Shown here in pieces: positions 44,416-51,312 of a DNA stretch of 64,000 bases. The stretch comes from Bin16 sp965206315 (lineage in GTDB: Bacteria > Chloroflexota > Dehalococcoidia > Lucifugimonadales > Australimonadaceae), in assembly GCA_965206315.1 (NCBI GenBank), contig OZ242210.1, forward strand, positions 868,001-932,000, read 5' to 3'. The notes under the pieces were generated by a model. The model had not been told where the DNA came from and did no database searches. It was given only the letters and a program-made list of their open reading frames with translations. Within the stretch, counting starts at the first letter, position 1. The number at the start of each line of letters is the position of its first letter. The translations under genes were made by a program, and so were the position numbers.

Positions 44416-44700
44416 TCAGGCCATCTCCATGAATGCGACACCGCATTCAACGCTCATTTCTCTGAGTCGAAGGTCCCTTGTCCATAGTTGGATTCCTTGA
44501 CCAAGCGCGGCGCAGAGAAGATGCGCGTCTACGAATCCTATTCCCCTGCCCATGAACTGCCGGTTGCCGATGTTGCCGCATGCCAACTCGCCCAACACCA
44601 TCGGATGCATCGCAACATTCCCTGTTGCCAGTTGCTCAACCAGCTCGGGTTCCCGGCGGCGCATGTGGGCAATCCACACGGAGGTATCGGCCAAGATCAC
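44416..44700 (-). CDS. VapC-type PIN toxin with an internal deletion
   Basis: 94 residues; VapC proteins of this group are about 130. The N-terminal part (MILADTSVWIAHMRR, GELACGNIGNRQ) joins directly to the C-terminal part (MGRGIGFVDAHLLCAAL, LWTRDLRLR). The segment of about 35 residues that normally lies between is missing, without loss of frame. The four acidic PIN positions (D5, the E of GELACG, the D of FVDAHLL, the D of WTRD) remain. The fold is probably damaged, so the toxin may be inactive. It overlaps the antitoxin gene by four bases (GTGA). Confidence 0.8.
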   Translation of the reverse strand: MILADTSVWIAHMRRREPELVEQLATGNVAMHPMVLGELACGNIGNRQFMGRGIGFVDAHLLCAALGQGIQLWTRDLRLREMSVECGVAFMEMA

Positions 44701-45002
44701 CGTCCACCCTCGTCTTCAGCGCGCCCGGGTTCCGTAAGACGATTGCTCCGCCGTCGCGGGATATCTTCGATGTCGGGAGCGCTTCCGCCCATGGCGATCA
44801 GCCGCTTTGCAGCTTCGCGCTGACTCTTCAGGAGATAGCCTGAGGAAGGCGTGCCGGTTGCTTCTTCGGAGCCCTCCGTTGCGACGGTCTGAATGCCGCC
44901 ATCCTCAATGGAAACGATAACCTCTGCGCCGTCTTCCAGGTCGAGGTGATCGAGTGGCTTGAGCACGCCTTCCGCGAACCTGGCCCTTACTCTTGCAATC
45001 AT
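44697..45002 (-). CDS. DUF104-like antitoxin of the VapC partner
   Basis: 101 residues. The N-terminal small beta-barrel reads VRARFAEGVLKPLDHLDLEDGAEVIV, the typical antitoxin pattern (EGVLKPL-xLxL-xGxxV). The C-terminal half is charged and likely wraps the toxin. ATG 45002 with AAGGA seven bases upstream; the frame extends five codons further, but that adds nothing typical. It is the first gene of the toxin-antitoxin pair. Confidence 0.8.
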   Translation of the reverse strand: MIARVRARFAEGVLKPLDHLDLEDGAEVIVSIEDGGIQTVATEGSEEATGTPSSGYLLKSQREAAKRLIAMGGSAPDIEDIPRRRSNRLTEPGRAEDEGGR

Positions 45003-45117
45003 TGCCGTTTCCTTCAACGAATTGCTGCGCTGCGAAGATTATCGCACACAGCCCGAGCGCACTCGCAGGCGTATCCGCCTCGGAGGGCCACGAGGAATCC
45101 TGCCCCCACTGGAACGC

Positions 45118-45180
45118 GTTCCACAGGCTCACCACGAGCGGAGCAAGGCTGCGAGATTCCCGCCTGCGCGGGAATGACAG
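45118..45180. repeat. family D and family A repeats in tandem
   Basis: GTTCCACAGGCTCACC then ACGAGCGG (family D, 45118-45143), followed by GATTCCCGC, CTGC, GCGGGAATGACAG (family A, 45155-45180). They fill most of the gap between the antitoxin gene and the MBL-fold gene. Confidence 0.8.
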
Positions 45181-45186
45181 AGTTGC

Positions 45187-45948
45187 CTACGTGTACTTGT
45201 ACGGCGCAGGTTTAAATGTCTCCCAGAGGGTGGGGTCGTGGCTGGGGACGAGGGTGCCCTTGGTGACGGCGGCGAGCATCTTGAGGCGGCGGATGGACTC
45301 GAAGGCGTCCTGGAGGTTGTAGAAGCCGTTGAAGGGGCGCTCCTTCTCGGCGTTCTCCCAGACGTGGATGGCGTCGCCGCTGAAGATCATCGGGCCGGAC
45401 GGCAGCTCCACGAGCAGGCTCTGGTGTCCGGGCGTGTGGCCGTACGTCTGCAGCGCCCAGACGCCGGGCACGATCTCGGTGTCGCCCATGACGGTCTCGA
45501 AGTCGAGCGGGTGGTCGAAGTACTGCTTGCGGAGGACGCGGTCCATCCCCATGTCGGGGTGCATCCCCGCCCGGTACTCGTTGTTCTGCACGTAGACCTT
45601 CGAGTTCCTGAAGTAGCGCAGGCCGCCGACGTGGTCGTAGTGGAAGTGCGACATGATGACCGTCCCGACCGCTTCCTCGGTCGTGCCGGCGTCGCGGAGG
45701 CGGCTGCGAACGTCGTCCTCCTCTGTGAAGGAGTGGAGGCTGCGCGTGATGCCCTCGAGCGCCTTCGGGTTCCACGCAGCGTCGGGGTCGATGCCGGTGT
45801 CGTAGAGGACATCGCCATCGTCGGTGCGGATGAGGACGCTGTAGACGGGCGTGAGGATGCGCTCGTCGCTCAACTCGCCGTAGATGACGCGCGAGCGGGG
45901 CAGGCTGAGGACTCCGTTGGGGAGCAGGTAGAGCTCGTGTGCGGCCAT
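45187..45948 (-). CDS. metallo-beta-lactamase-fold hydrolase (N-acyl homoserine lactonase-like)
   Basis: 253 residues. Two-metal site motifs: MSHFHYDHVGG (HxHxDH), TYGHTPGHQSL, FSGDAIHVW, and the late His in VPSHDP. The size and order match the AiiA/AttM-like lactonases, but many MBL proteins of this look are general lactonases or esterases. ATG 45948 with GGAGG upstream; a TAACAT -10-like element is at 45967-45972. Confidence 0.85.
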   Translation of the reverse strand: MAAHELYLLPNGVLSLPRSRVIYGELSDERILTPVYSVLIRTDDGDVLYDTGIDPDAAWNPKALEGITRSLHSFTEEDDVRSRLRDAGTTEEAVGTVIMSHFHYDHVGGLRYFRNSKVYVQNNEYRAGMHPDMGMDRVLRKQYFDHPLDFETVMGDTEIVPGVWALQTYGHTPGHQSLLVELPSGPMIFSGDAIHVWENAEKERPFNGFYNLQDAFESIRRLKMLAAVTKGTLVPSHDPTLWETFKPAPYKYT

Positions 45949-45989
45949 AGGACCTCCGTGTAGGGGATGTTACACCCCTCACCCGCCAG

Positions 45990-46033
45990 TTCACCCTCAC
46001 CCTAACCCTCTCCCCTCAAGGGAGAGGGGATCA
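45990..46033. repeat. family B palindromic repeat
   Basis: TTCACCCTCACCC, TAACCCTCTCCCCTC, AAGGGAGAGGGGATC. It ends ten bases before the DUF4160 stop codon. Confidence 0.88.
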
Positions 46034-46042
46034 GGCAGGCTC

Positions 46043-46303
46043 TTACGGTAAGGGCTCGATCTTCCCCGGCATCTCCTGCCGCGTCCTGCGCTCCCAGGCT
46101 GCGTACAATTCTTCCTGGTGGAGTGCCGCCCACTCGACGACGAGGCCCAGCGCTCGTGCGGAGAGTTGGCCGCGCGTGACGGCGAGGCTGCCGATGTCGA
46201 CAGTCGCCTCATCGTCCTGGTAGGTCGCGTGAAAGTGGGGAGGCGCGTGGTCCCTGAAGTGCATCCGTATGACGATACCGTAGAACCGGGAAAGCTCAGG
46301 CAT
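46043..46303 (-). CDS. DUF4160 family protein
   Basis: 86 residues from ATG 46303. Family signature: MPELSRFYGIVIRMHFRDH, PPHFHATY, then LSARALGLVVEWAALHQEEL. DUF4160 and DUF2442 genes often occur as neighbours and have been suggested to form toxin-antitoxin-like pairs, but I know of no firm function. The start lies inside the upstream gene (eight-base overlap), which indicates coupling. Confidence 0.85.
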   Translation of the reverse strand: MPELSRFYGIVIRMHFRDHAPPHFHATYQDDEATVDIGSLAVTRGQLSARALGLVVEWAALHQEELYAAWERRTRQEMPGKIEPLP

Positions 46304-46580
46304 TGGCGGGCGCGCTCTGTTCGGCAAGCGCCAGCTCTTCCAGCGTCTTGCCGGTGAGCTCCATATAGAGGGCGTCCGCGCAGATGTCTATCTCGTCGCC
46401 CCAGGCGATGGCGCGGTAGTCGGTCAGACGTACCGATTCGAAGAAAGCGCGGTCGTCCCAAGCGGTGAACACGCCCTTCCCTGCCATGTCGGACAGGTCG
46501 ACCTCGCCGGACGCGCCGTCGTTGAAGCGCACCCAGATGCGGTAGCCCTCACGGGCCTCGACTGCTATCGGTTTGAGCAT
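46296..46580 (-). CDS. DUF2442 family protein
   Basis: 94 residues from ATG 46580, with GGAGGG five bases upstream. Pattern: EGYRIWVRFNDGASGEVDLSD, TAWDDRAFFESVRL, IAWGDEIDICADALYMEL. First gene of the pair with DUF4160. A TATACT -10 lies at 46597-46602. Confidence 0.85.
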   Translation of the reverse strand: MLKPIAVEAREGYRIWVRFNDGASGEVDLSDMAGKGVFTAWDDRAFFESVRLTDYRAIAWGDEIDICADALYMELTGKTLEELALAEQSAPANA

Positions 46581-46596
46581 CCGTCCCTCCGCCGGA

Positions 46597-46602
46597 AGTA
46601 TA
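46597..46602 (-). promoter_or_regulatory. -10 element of the DUF2442-DUF4160 pair
   Basis: TATACT on the minus strand, 16 bases before the start codon, in the 13-base block CTATACTTCCGGC shared with 38369-38381. Confidence 0.5.
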
Positions 46603-46642
46603 GCAAGTGCAGCATCGGGCCCGCCCCTGTATGGGGCCATCC

Positions 46643-46676
46643 CTGAGAGATTCCTCGGCTGCACTCGGAATGACAC
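46643..46676. repeat. family C repeat (short form)
   Basis: CTGAGAGATTCCTCGG, CTGCACTCGGAATGACACC. It lacks the central CCGCTGCGC segment of the copy at 40396. Confidence 0.75.
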
Positions 46677-46680
46677 CCCC

Positions 46681-47067
46681 TCAGCCGCGGAGGTCGGAGG
46701 TGGGGGCGCTGTCGGCGTCCGGGGCGTCAGCGTCGGCGGGAGGGTCGTCAGTCGAGGGTACGTCCTCTGGCGAGGGCGGATCGTTCTCGTTGATGACGCG
46801 GAACTCGGCGGGGATGGTGTCGTCGCGCTTGCGCTGGGCGGCCTGCACGCGGGCCCAGCCCTTGTTGACGAACGTGCCGATGAGCAGTCCGCCGACGATG
46901 AAGTCGTCCAGGAAACCGAAGGCGCGGAAGTCGAACCAGAGATCGCGCGGGAAGACGAGGTAGATGAACGCGAGGACGGGCAGTACCTTCAGGTGCACCG
47001 GCACCGCCGGGTGCGTCATCAGGTAGACTACCGACAGGAGCCGCCTCAGGAACAGGAACATCCCCAC
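46681..47067 (-). CDS. DUF1232 (YkvA-like) small membrane protein
   Basis: 128 residues. Core motif LPVLAFIYLVFPRDLWFDFR then GFLDDFIVGGLLIGTFV, the DUF1232 pattern (Y--sP-DL-PD----G--DD). The tail (about 85-128) is acidic and Pro-rich. Start chosen as GTG 47067, six bases after AGGAGG; the ATG two codons later is the alternative. A TATACT -10 is at 47086-47091. Confidence 0.82.
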   Translation of the reverse strand: MGMFLFLRRLLSVVYLMTHPAVPVHLKVLPVLAFIYLVFPRDLWFDFRAFGFLDDFIVGGLLIGTFVNKGWARVQAAQRKRDDTIPAEFRVINENDPPSPEDVPSTDDPPADADAPDADSAPTSDLRG

Positions 47068-47085
47068 GCCAAGCCTCCTGCTACG

Positions 47086-47091
47086 AGTATA
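47086..47091 (-). promoter_or_regulatory. -10 element of the DUF1232 gene
   Basis: TATACT on the minus strand, 18 bases before the GTG start. Confidence 0.5.
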
Positions 47092-47094
47092 CGC

Positions 47095-47160
47095 CCGCGC
47101 GCTCCGCTCGGAACGACAGATACCAGGCTGCTGGATTCCCGCCTTCGCGGGAATGACGGG
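47095..47160. repeat. partial family C and complete family A repeats
   Basis: GCGCGCTCCGCTCGGAACGACAG (47096-47119) is the right half of family C. GGATTCCCGC, CTTC, GCGGGAATGACGGG (47133-47160) is a standard family A copy. Confidence 0.8.
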
Positions 47161-47191
47161 AAGGGCGGGAACGACGGAAGGGCAAGCGCTC

Positions 47192-47240
47192 CAGTTCACC
47201 CTCACCCTAACCCTCTCCCGTCGAGGGAGAGGGGATCAAG
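47192..47240. repeat. family B palindromic repeat just upstream of holA
   Basis: AGTTCACCCTCACCC, TAACCCTCTCCCG, TCGAGGGAGAGGGGATC. The arms are compensated at one pair (CCCG/CGAGGG). It ends ten bases before the holA GTG and supplies the only purine-rich stretch (GGGAGAGGGG) there. Confidence 0.85.
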
Positions 47241-47250
47241 CCGAAGAATC

Positions 47251-48276
47251 GTGATATACGTCCTGCACGGTGAAGACTCGTTCTCGGCCACGGAGGCGCT
47301 CCGCGGGCTGCTGGAGGCCGTCGGGCCGGAGGACGTGCGCAGCTCCAACGTCTCGGAGATCGAGGCGCGCGAGTTCTCGGTCGACAAGCTCGCCGCCGCC
47401 GCGATGGTCGTGCCGTTCCTCGCAGACCGCCGCGCGGTCGTCGTGCGCGGGCTGATGGGGACGGCGGAAGGCGGCCAGCGCCGTGGCGGACGGCGGGGGC
47501 AGAACGGCGCGCAGGCGCGGCCTCCGGCAGATCTGACTGCGCTGCTCGCCGAGCTGCCGCCGACGTCGGACGTCATCTTCTTCGAAGGGAAGCTCTCACC
47601 CGCCAACCCGTTCCTGAAGACGGTCGCAGGCGCCGAGGGAGCGGAGGTGCGGGTGCGCGAGTTCGCCCCGTTGCGCCGGGACGCGCTCGCGGCGTGGGTG
47701 TCGGAGCGCGCTGCGCAGAAGGGCGGCGAGATCGACCGTCGCACGGCGTCGATGCTCGCGGAGCAGATAGGGCCGAACCTGTGGGTGATGGACTCCGAGC
47801 TGGAGAAGCTGACCATCTACTGCGACGGCAGGCCCATCGGCGAGGACGACGTGAAGGCGCTCGTGAGCAGTACGAAGGACGCCAACGTGTTCGCGCTCGT
47901 CGACGCCATCATGGAGCGCCGGACCGGCGCGGCGCTCAACTCGATGCGGCAGCTGCTCGACGAGGGCGCGGCGGGGCCGTACCTGCTCACGATGGTCGCG
48001 CGGCAGGCGCGGATGGTGGCGCTCGCCCAGGAGTTGCTGGCGCGCAAGGCGCCGCAGCAGGAGTGGCCCGCGCGGCTGGGGACGTCGTCCGACTTCGTGG
48101 TGCGCAAGACGATGGACCAGGCACGGCGCTTCCCGCCCGAGGCGGTGCGGTCGCTGTACCGTCTGCTGCTGGAGACCGACATCGCGCTGAAGACCGGCAC
48201 GTCGGATGAGCTCGCGCTCACGGAGATGCTGGCGCGCACGTCGGCGCTGCCATCCGCCGCCCGCAGCGGGCGGTAG
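47251..48276 (+). CDS. holA: DNA polymerase III subunit delta
   Basis: Opens the sliding clamp within the clamp loader. 341 residues, normal. N-terminal VIYVLHGEDSF (HolA-typical start), LPPTSDVIFFEGKL, AEQIGPNLWVMDSELEKLTIY (domain II), DANVFALVDAIMERR and the C-terminal collar domain TDIALKTG. GTG start at 47251; longer frames upstream cross another gene. No convincing ribosome site except the repeat-derived purine tract. Confidence 0.9.
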   Translation: MIYVLHGEDSFSATEALRGLLEAVGPEDVRSSNVSEIEAREFSVDKLAAAAMVVPFLADRRAVVVRGLMGTAEGGQRRGGRRGQNGAQARPPADLTALLAELPPTSDVIFFEGKLSPANPFLKTVAGAEGAEVRVREFAPLRRDALAAWVSERAAQKGGEIDRRTASMLAEQIGPNLWVMDSELEKLTIYCDGRPIGEDDVKALVSSTKDANVFALVDAIMERRTGAALNSMRQLLDEGAAGPYLLTMVARQARMVALAQELLARKAPQQEWPARLGTSSDFVVRKTMDQARRFPPEAVRSLYRLLLETDIALKTGTSDELALTEMLARTSALPSAARSGR

Positions 48277-48280
48277 GGGC

Positions 48281-48310
48281 GTGGTCCGACAGGCTCACCA
48301 TGAGCGAGCA
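48281..48310. repeat. family D repeat
   Basis: GTGGTCCGACAGGCTCACC then ATGAGCGAGC, directly after the holA stop. Confidence 0.75.
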
Positions 48311-48351
48311 CCCTCACTCGCCGCTGGCCTGGCAAGTGTGACACCGGCACC

Positions 48352-48380
48352 TTGCAGGTACTGAAGTACCGGTGTATCGT
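48352..48380 (+). promoter_or_regulatory. possible promoter with an inverted repeat in the spacer
   Basis: TTGCAG (48352-48357), 17-base spacer, TATCGT (48375-48380). The spacer holds GGTACT-GA-AGTACC (48357-48370), a perfect dyad and a candidate operator. It would drive the small gene at 48409. Confidence 0.4.
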
Positions 48381-48408
48381 AGCGCCAGAGGAGTGGAGCA
48401 CAGGTACC

Positions 48409-48606
48409 ATGACCACCGCGTCTCTTGAACAACGCGTAGGGCATCTCGAAGGCGCTTACGAGCACCTGGCTACCAAGGCCGACCTCCACCAGATGGAGAG
48501 CAGGCTGCTCCGCTGGGTGGTGGGGACGATATTGGCAAGCGTGGGCGTTACAGCGGGGATTGCGTCGGGCATCACGCTGGCGCTCAACCGGCTGCTGAAC
48601 AGCTAG
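48409..48606 (+). CDS. small protein with coiled coil and one membrane helix
   Basis: 65 residues. Residues 5-33 are a charged amphipathic helix (SLEQRVGHLEGAYEHLATKAD), probably coiled-coil; residues 37-60 are a hydrophobic helix (VVGTILASVGVTAGIASGI). The design resembles small membrane-tethered coiled-coil proteins found in many bacteria, without assigned function. ATG 48409; the frame begins earlier but without a ribosome site. Confidence 0.6.
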   Translation: MTTASLEQRVGHLEGAYEHLATKADLHQMESRLLRWVVGTILASVGVTAGIASGITLALNRLLNS

Positions 48607-48649
48607 CCCCTGCACCGGCAGCCTTCCCTCTGTGTGGTATCCTGATTGT

Positions 48650-48663
48650 GCTCGTTAACGAGC
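48650..48663. promoter_or_regulatory. 14-base perfect palindrome upstream of tatA
   Basis: GCTCGTTAACGAGC, between a TATCCT -10-like element (48638-48643) and the tatA start. It could be an operator or a leader hairpin. Confidence 0.4.
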
Positions 48664-48676
48664 GGGAGTCTGTGCG

Positions 48677-48904
48677 ATGCCATTCGGACTGGGCTGGCCG
48701 GAACTGGTCATCATCCTCGTCATCGTGCTCGTCATCTTCGGGGCGAGCCGCGTGCCGGAGATCGGGCGCGCGCTCGGCAAGGGCATCCGCGAGTTCCGCG
48801 GCTCCGTGAGCGAGGTCAAGGAAGGCGTCGAGGGGAAGGCCGCCGAGTCCGGCTCAGGCGAGCCTGAGAAGGCCGAGTCGACGTCCGACAAGCCCTCGGC
48901 CTGA
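48677..48904 (+). CDS. tatA: twin-arginine translocase subunit TatA
   Basis: 75 residues. Short N-terminal membrane helix GWPELVIILVIVLVIFGASR, the conserved FGASRVPEIGRALGKGI amphipathic helix, then an acidic Ser/Glu-rich tail. TatA forms the pore-like assembly for export of folded proteins. tatC and a tatB-like gene are 1.3-2.4 kb away on the other strand. ATG with GGGAG upstream. Confidence 0.92.
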   Translation: MPFGLGWPELVIILVIVLVIFGASRVPEIGRALGKGIREFRGSVSEVKEGVEGKAAESGSGEPEKAESTSDKPSA

Positions 48905-48924
48905 GTCCTGCATCGCGTAAGCCG

Positions 48925-50172
48925 TCAGGCTGAGACGCCCACCGGCAGCCGGGGCCGTCGCGCGAACCCCATCAGCACCGCAGCCGTCGCTGAGAACGCC
49001 CCGAACGCTATCCACGCCGCCTCGTAGCCGATCCCGTCTATCAGTAGCCCGCCGATGACCGGCCCGCTGCCGAGACCGAAGCCCCGCGCCATGTGCACCG
49101 TGCCGCCTATCGCGCCGATGTGCGCCCGTCCAAAGTAGTTGGCGAGGAGCATCGTGGGCAGCTGGATGGAGCCGCCCACGAGCATGCCGAACGCCAGCGC
49201 CGCCGCGAACGCCTGCCACGGAGCGTGCACCTGCAGCATCAGCATCATGGTGCCCACGCCGGAGAGGTAGAGTCCCGTGAGGATGAAGCGGACGGGCAGG
49301 CGGTCGGCCAGGGGCGCCCAGGTCACGCCGCCCGCGAAGAACCCGAACGCGAAGCTGCTCACGACGTATGCGCCGATGGTGGGGTCGATGCCGCGCTCGG
49401 TGTAGTAGGCGAGCTGGTGGAACCCGACGCCGGTCATCACCGACGAGACCATGAACACGGCAAAGACGATGGCCCAGAGCGCCGGGGTGTGGACCGCCTG
49501 GCCTGCGGTGAAGCTCTGACGCTGCACCGGCGCGCTCGCTTGCGGAGCGCCGTCCGGCTGGAGACCGAGGTCCTCCGGGCTGCGGACGAGGAGCAGCAGG
49601 GACGGCACCGTGCCTATCCCCAGCGCAAGGCAGCCGAAGAACATCCACGCCACGGCGATGCCGGGGCCGTCGATGAGCGCCTGCGCGACGGGCGGCGCGC
49701 CGACGAGGCCGACGCTCGATATGAGCGTGATGAGCGCGATGGCGCGTCCACGTCGACGCTCGAACCACTTGGCGGCGGTGATCTGGCTGGAGAGTTGCAC
49801 CATCCCCTGCCCGGCCATGCGGAGCAGGCCGTAGAAGGCGATGTAGAAGAGGATGGACTGCGTGACCGCGAGCACGAAGCAGGAGACGCCGACGAGCGCC
49901 GTCCCCAGGGCGGTAACGAGGCGCGGGCCGCGCCTGTCCAGCAGGCGCCCCACGAACGGGCCGCCCAGCGCGCTGCCGGAGCTGCCGATCAGGGTGGGGA
50001 CCGCGAGGAGGGTGGCGCTCCATCCGTACTCGGCGGTGAGCGCAGCGACGAAGACGCTCGCCGCCTCGACCGAGCCCACGACCCGCGACGTGACCGCTGC
50101 CGCGCCCACGCCCACGACGACCCAGCCGTAGTAGAACGGGAGTGTGCCGGCGAGTCGCTCCGGAACTCTCAA
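48925..50172 (-). CDS. MFS transporter (monocarboxylate/OFA type)
   Basis: 415 residues, 12 helices. The first loop YYGWVVVGVGAAAV and EYGWSATLLAVP match the oxalate/formate-antiporter and monocarboxylate group; loop 2-3 GRLLDRRGPRLV is the MFS signature; central loop about 205-225. TTG start two bases after the tatC stop, so it is probably the last gene of the tatB-tatC transcript. The substrate is likely an organic acid, but this is unproven. Confidence 0.85.
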   Translation of the reverse strand: MRVPERLAGTLPFYYGWVVVGVGAAAVTSRVVGSVEAASVFVAALTAEYGWSATLLAVPTLIGSSGSALGGPFVGRLLDRRGPRLVTALGTALVGVSCFVLAVTQSILFYIAFYGLLRMAGQGMVQLSSQITAAKWFERRRGRAIALITLISSVGLVGAPPVAQALIDGPGIAVAWMFFGCLALGIGTVPSLLLLVRSPEDLGLQPDGAPQASAPVQRQSFTAGQAVHTPALWAIVFAVFMVSSVMTGVGFHQLAYYTERGIDPTIGAYVVSSFAFGFFAGGVTWAPLADRLPVRFILTGLYLSGVGTMMLMLQVHAPWQAFAAALAFGMLVGGSIQLPTMLLANYFGRAHIGAIGGTVHMARGFGLGSGPVIGGLLIDGIGYEAAWIAFGAFSATAAVLMGFARRPRLPVGVSA

Positions 50173-50173
50173 G

Positions 50174-51019
50174 CTACGGCTCGCCGCGCCCGCGCCGGAA
50201 GAGCTTGCGCCACAGGAGGCCGGGCAGCCGCCAGAACGCGAGGCGACGCCCGACGCGCCGCAGGAGGCCGGGGCCGCGCTCCGCTTTCTCCGCCCGCGCG
50301 CCGCGCCGCAGCCGCTCGCCGAAGCGCGCCAGCAGGATGCCGAACAGGTAGAGGACGATGATGGGCACGGCGACGAACGTCTGGTTCACGGGGTCGAACG
50401 TCGGGGTGATCATCGCGGCGGCGATGAACGCGAGCAGCACGGCGAAGCGCCACCTGCGCATCAGCCATCGCGAACTGACGACGCCGAGGCGTCCGAGCGC
50501 GAAGAGCACCAGCGGTATCTGGAAGACGACGCCCATCCAGAACATGAGCGACGTGATGACGTTGACGTAGCTGGCGATGCGTATCTCCGGGTTCACGTTC
50601 TCCGAGCCGAAGTTGAAGAGGAAGTAGAACGCCGGGGGGAAGAGCACGTAGTAGCCGAACGCCACGCCCGCGCCGAACGCGATGAGCACGCCCGGCAGGA
50701 AGAGGAAGACGTAGAGCCGCTCCCGCGTGGTGAGACCGGGCGAGGCGAACATGATGACGTGGTAGAGCACGACGGGGAGCGAAGCGGCGAACGCGACGAG
50801 CAGCGTCACCTTGAACGTCACGCCGACCGTCTCCAGCACCTCTGTTGCAATCGGCTTCTCGTCGAGTTGCGAGAAGCCGGGCTCCAGCAGGAAGGCGAAG
50901 ATGGGATTGCGGAAGACGAACGCCACGATCATCGCGAGGATGACGAAGACGACGACGATGATGAGCCGCCTGCGCAGCTCCTCCAGGTGCTCGCGGAGCG
51001 TCATCTCCTTGGCAGCCAT
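50174..51019 (-). CDS. tatC: Sec-independent translocase subunit TatC
   Basis: 281 residues. N-terminal motif MTLREHLEELRRRL and FASPGLTTRER in the first cytoplasmic loop are diagnostic; six helices follow, with FVFYY-like VLFPPAFYFLFNFG in helix 3-4. An extra C-terminal basic tail of about 50 residues (RLRRGARAEKAERGPGLLRR) is unusual. Coupled to the tatB-like gene (two-base gap) and the MFS gene. Confidence 0.94.
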   Translation of the reverse strand: MAAKEMTLREHLEELRRRLIIVVVFVILAMIVAFVFRNPIFAFLLEPGFSQLDEKPIATEVLETVGVTFKVTLLVAFAASLPVVLYHVIMFASPGLTTRERLYVFLFLPGVLIAFGAGVAFGYYVLFPPAFYFLFNFGSENVNPEIRIASYVNVITSLMFWMGVVFQIPLVLFALGRLGVVSSRWLMRRWRFAVLLAFIAAAMITPTFDPVNQTFVAVPIIVLYLFGILLARFGERLRRGARAEKAERGPGLLRRVGRRLAFWRLPGLLWRKLFRRGRGEP

Positions 51020-51021
51020 CG

Positions 51022-51312
51022 CTACCGCGCCTCCGGGGACGCGTCTTCTGCGCCGTCCGTCTCATCGCCCGAGGCGTCACGCGCAACCGCGTCCTCCGGC
51101 TCGGGGAGCGGGTCGCGGGGTGCGCTGGGGGGTGGCGGCGCGTCGAGGCTGACCGTGGCCGCGTCGGCTGCGGCGCGCAGTACGTGCTGGGCCTCGCGCC
51201 AGAACTTCCCCGCCGCACGCGCCGCGTCGACCATACGCCCCGGCCCCAGCAGCACGAGCGCGAGCAGCAGTATCCAGATGAGCTCCAGATTGCCGATGCC
51301 GAGGATGTTCAT
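51022..51312 (-). CDS. TatA/TatB-family translocase subunit (TatB-like)
   Basis: 96 residues. Short helix LELIWILLLALVLLGPGRMVD, then an amphipathic helix and a Pro/Glu/Asp-rich tail. GPGRMVDAARAAGKFWREA resembles TatB more than TatA. The gene is next to tatC, and ATG 51312 overlaps the stop of the TrmA-Maf gene (ATGA). The frame to 51387 lies inside that gene. Confidence 0.85.
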   Translation of the reverse strand: MNILGIGNLELIWILLLALVLLGPGRMVDAARAAGKFWREAQHVLRAAADAATVSLDAPPPPSAPRDPLPEPEDAVARDASGDETDGAEDASPEAR

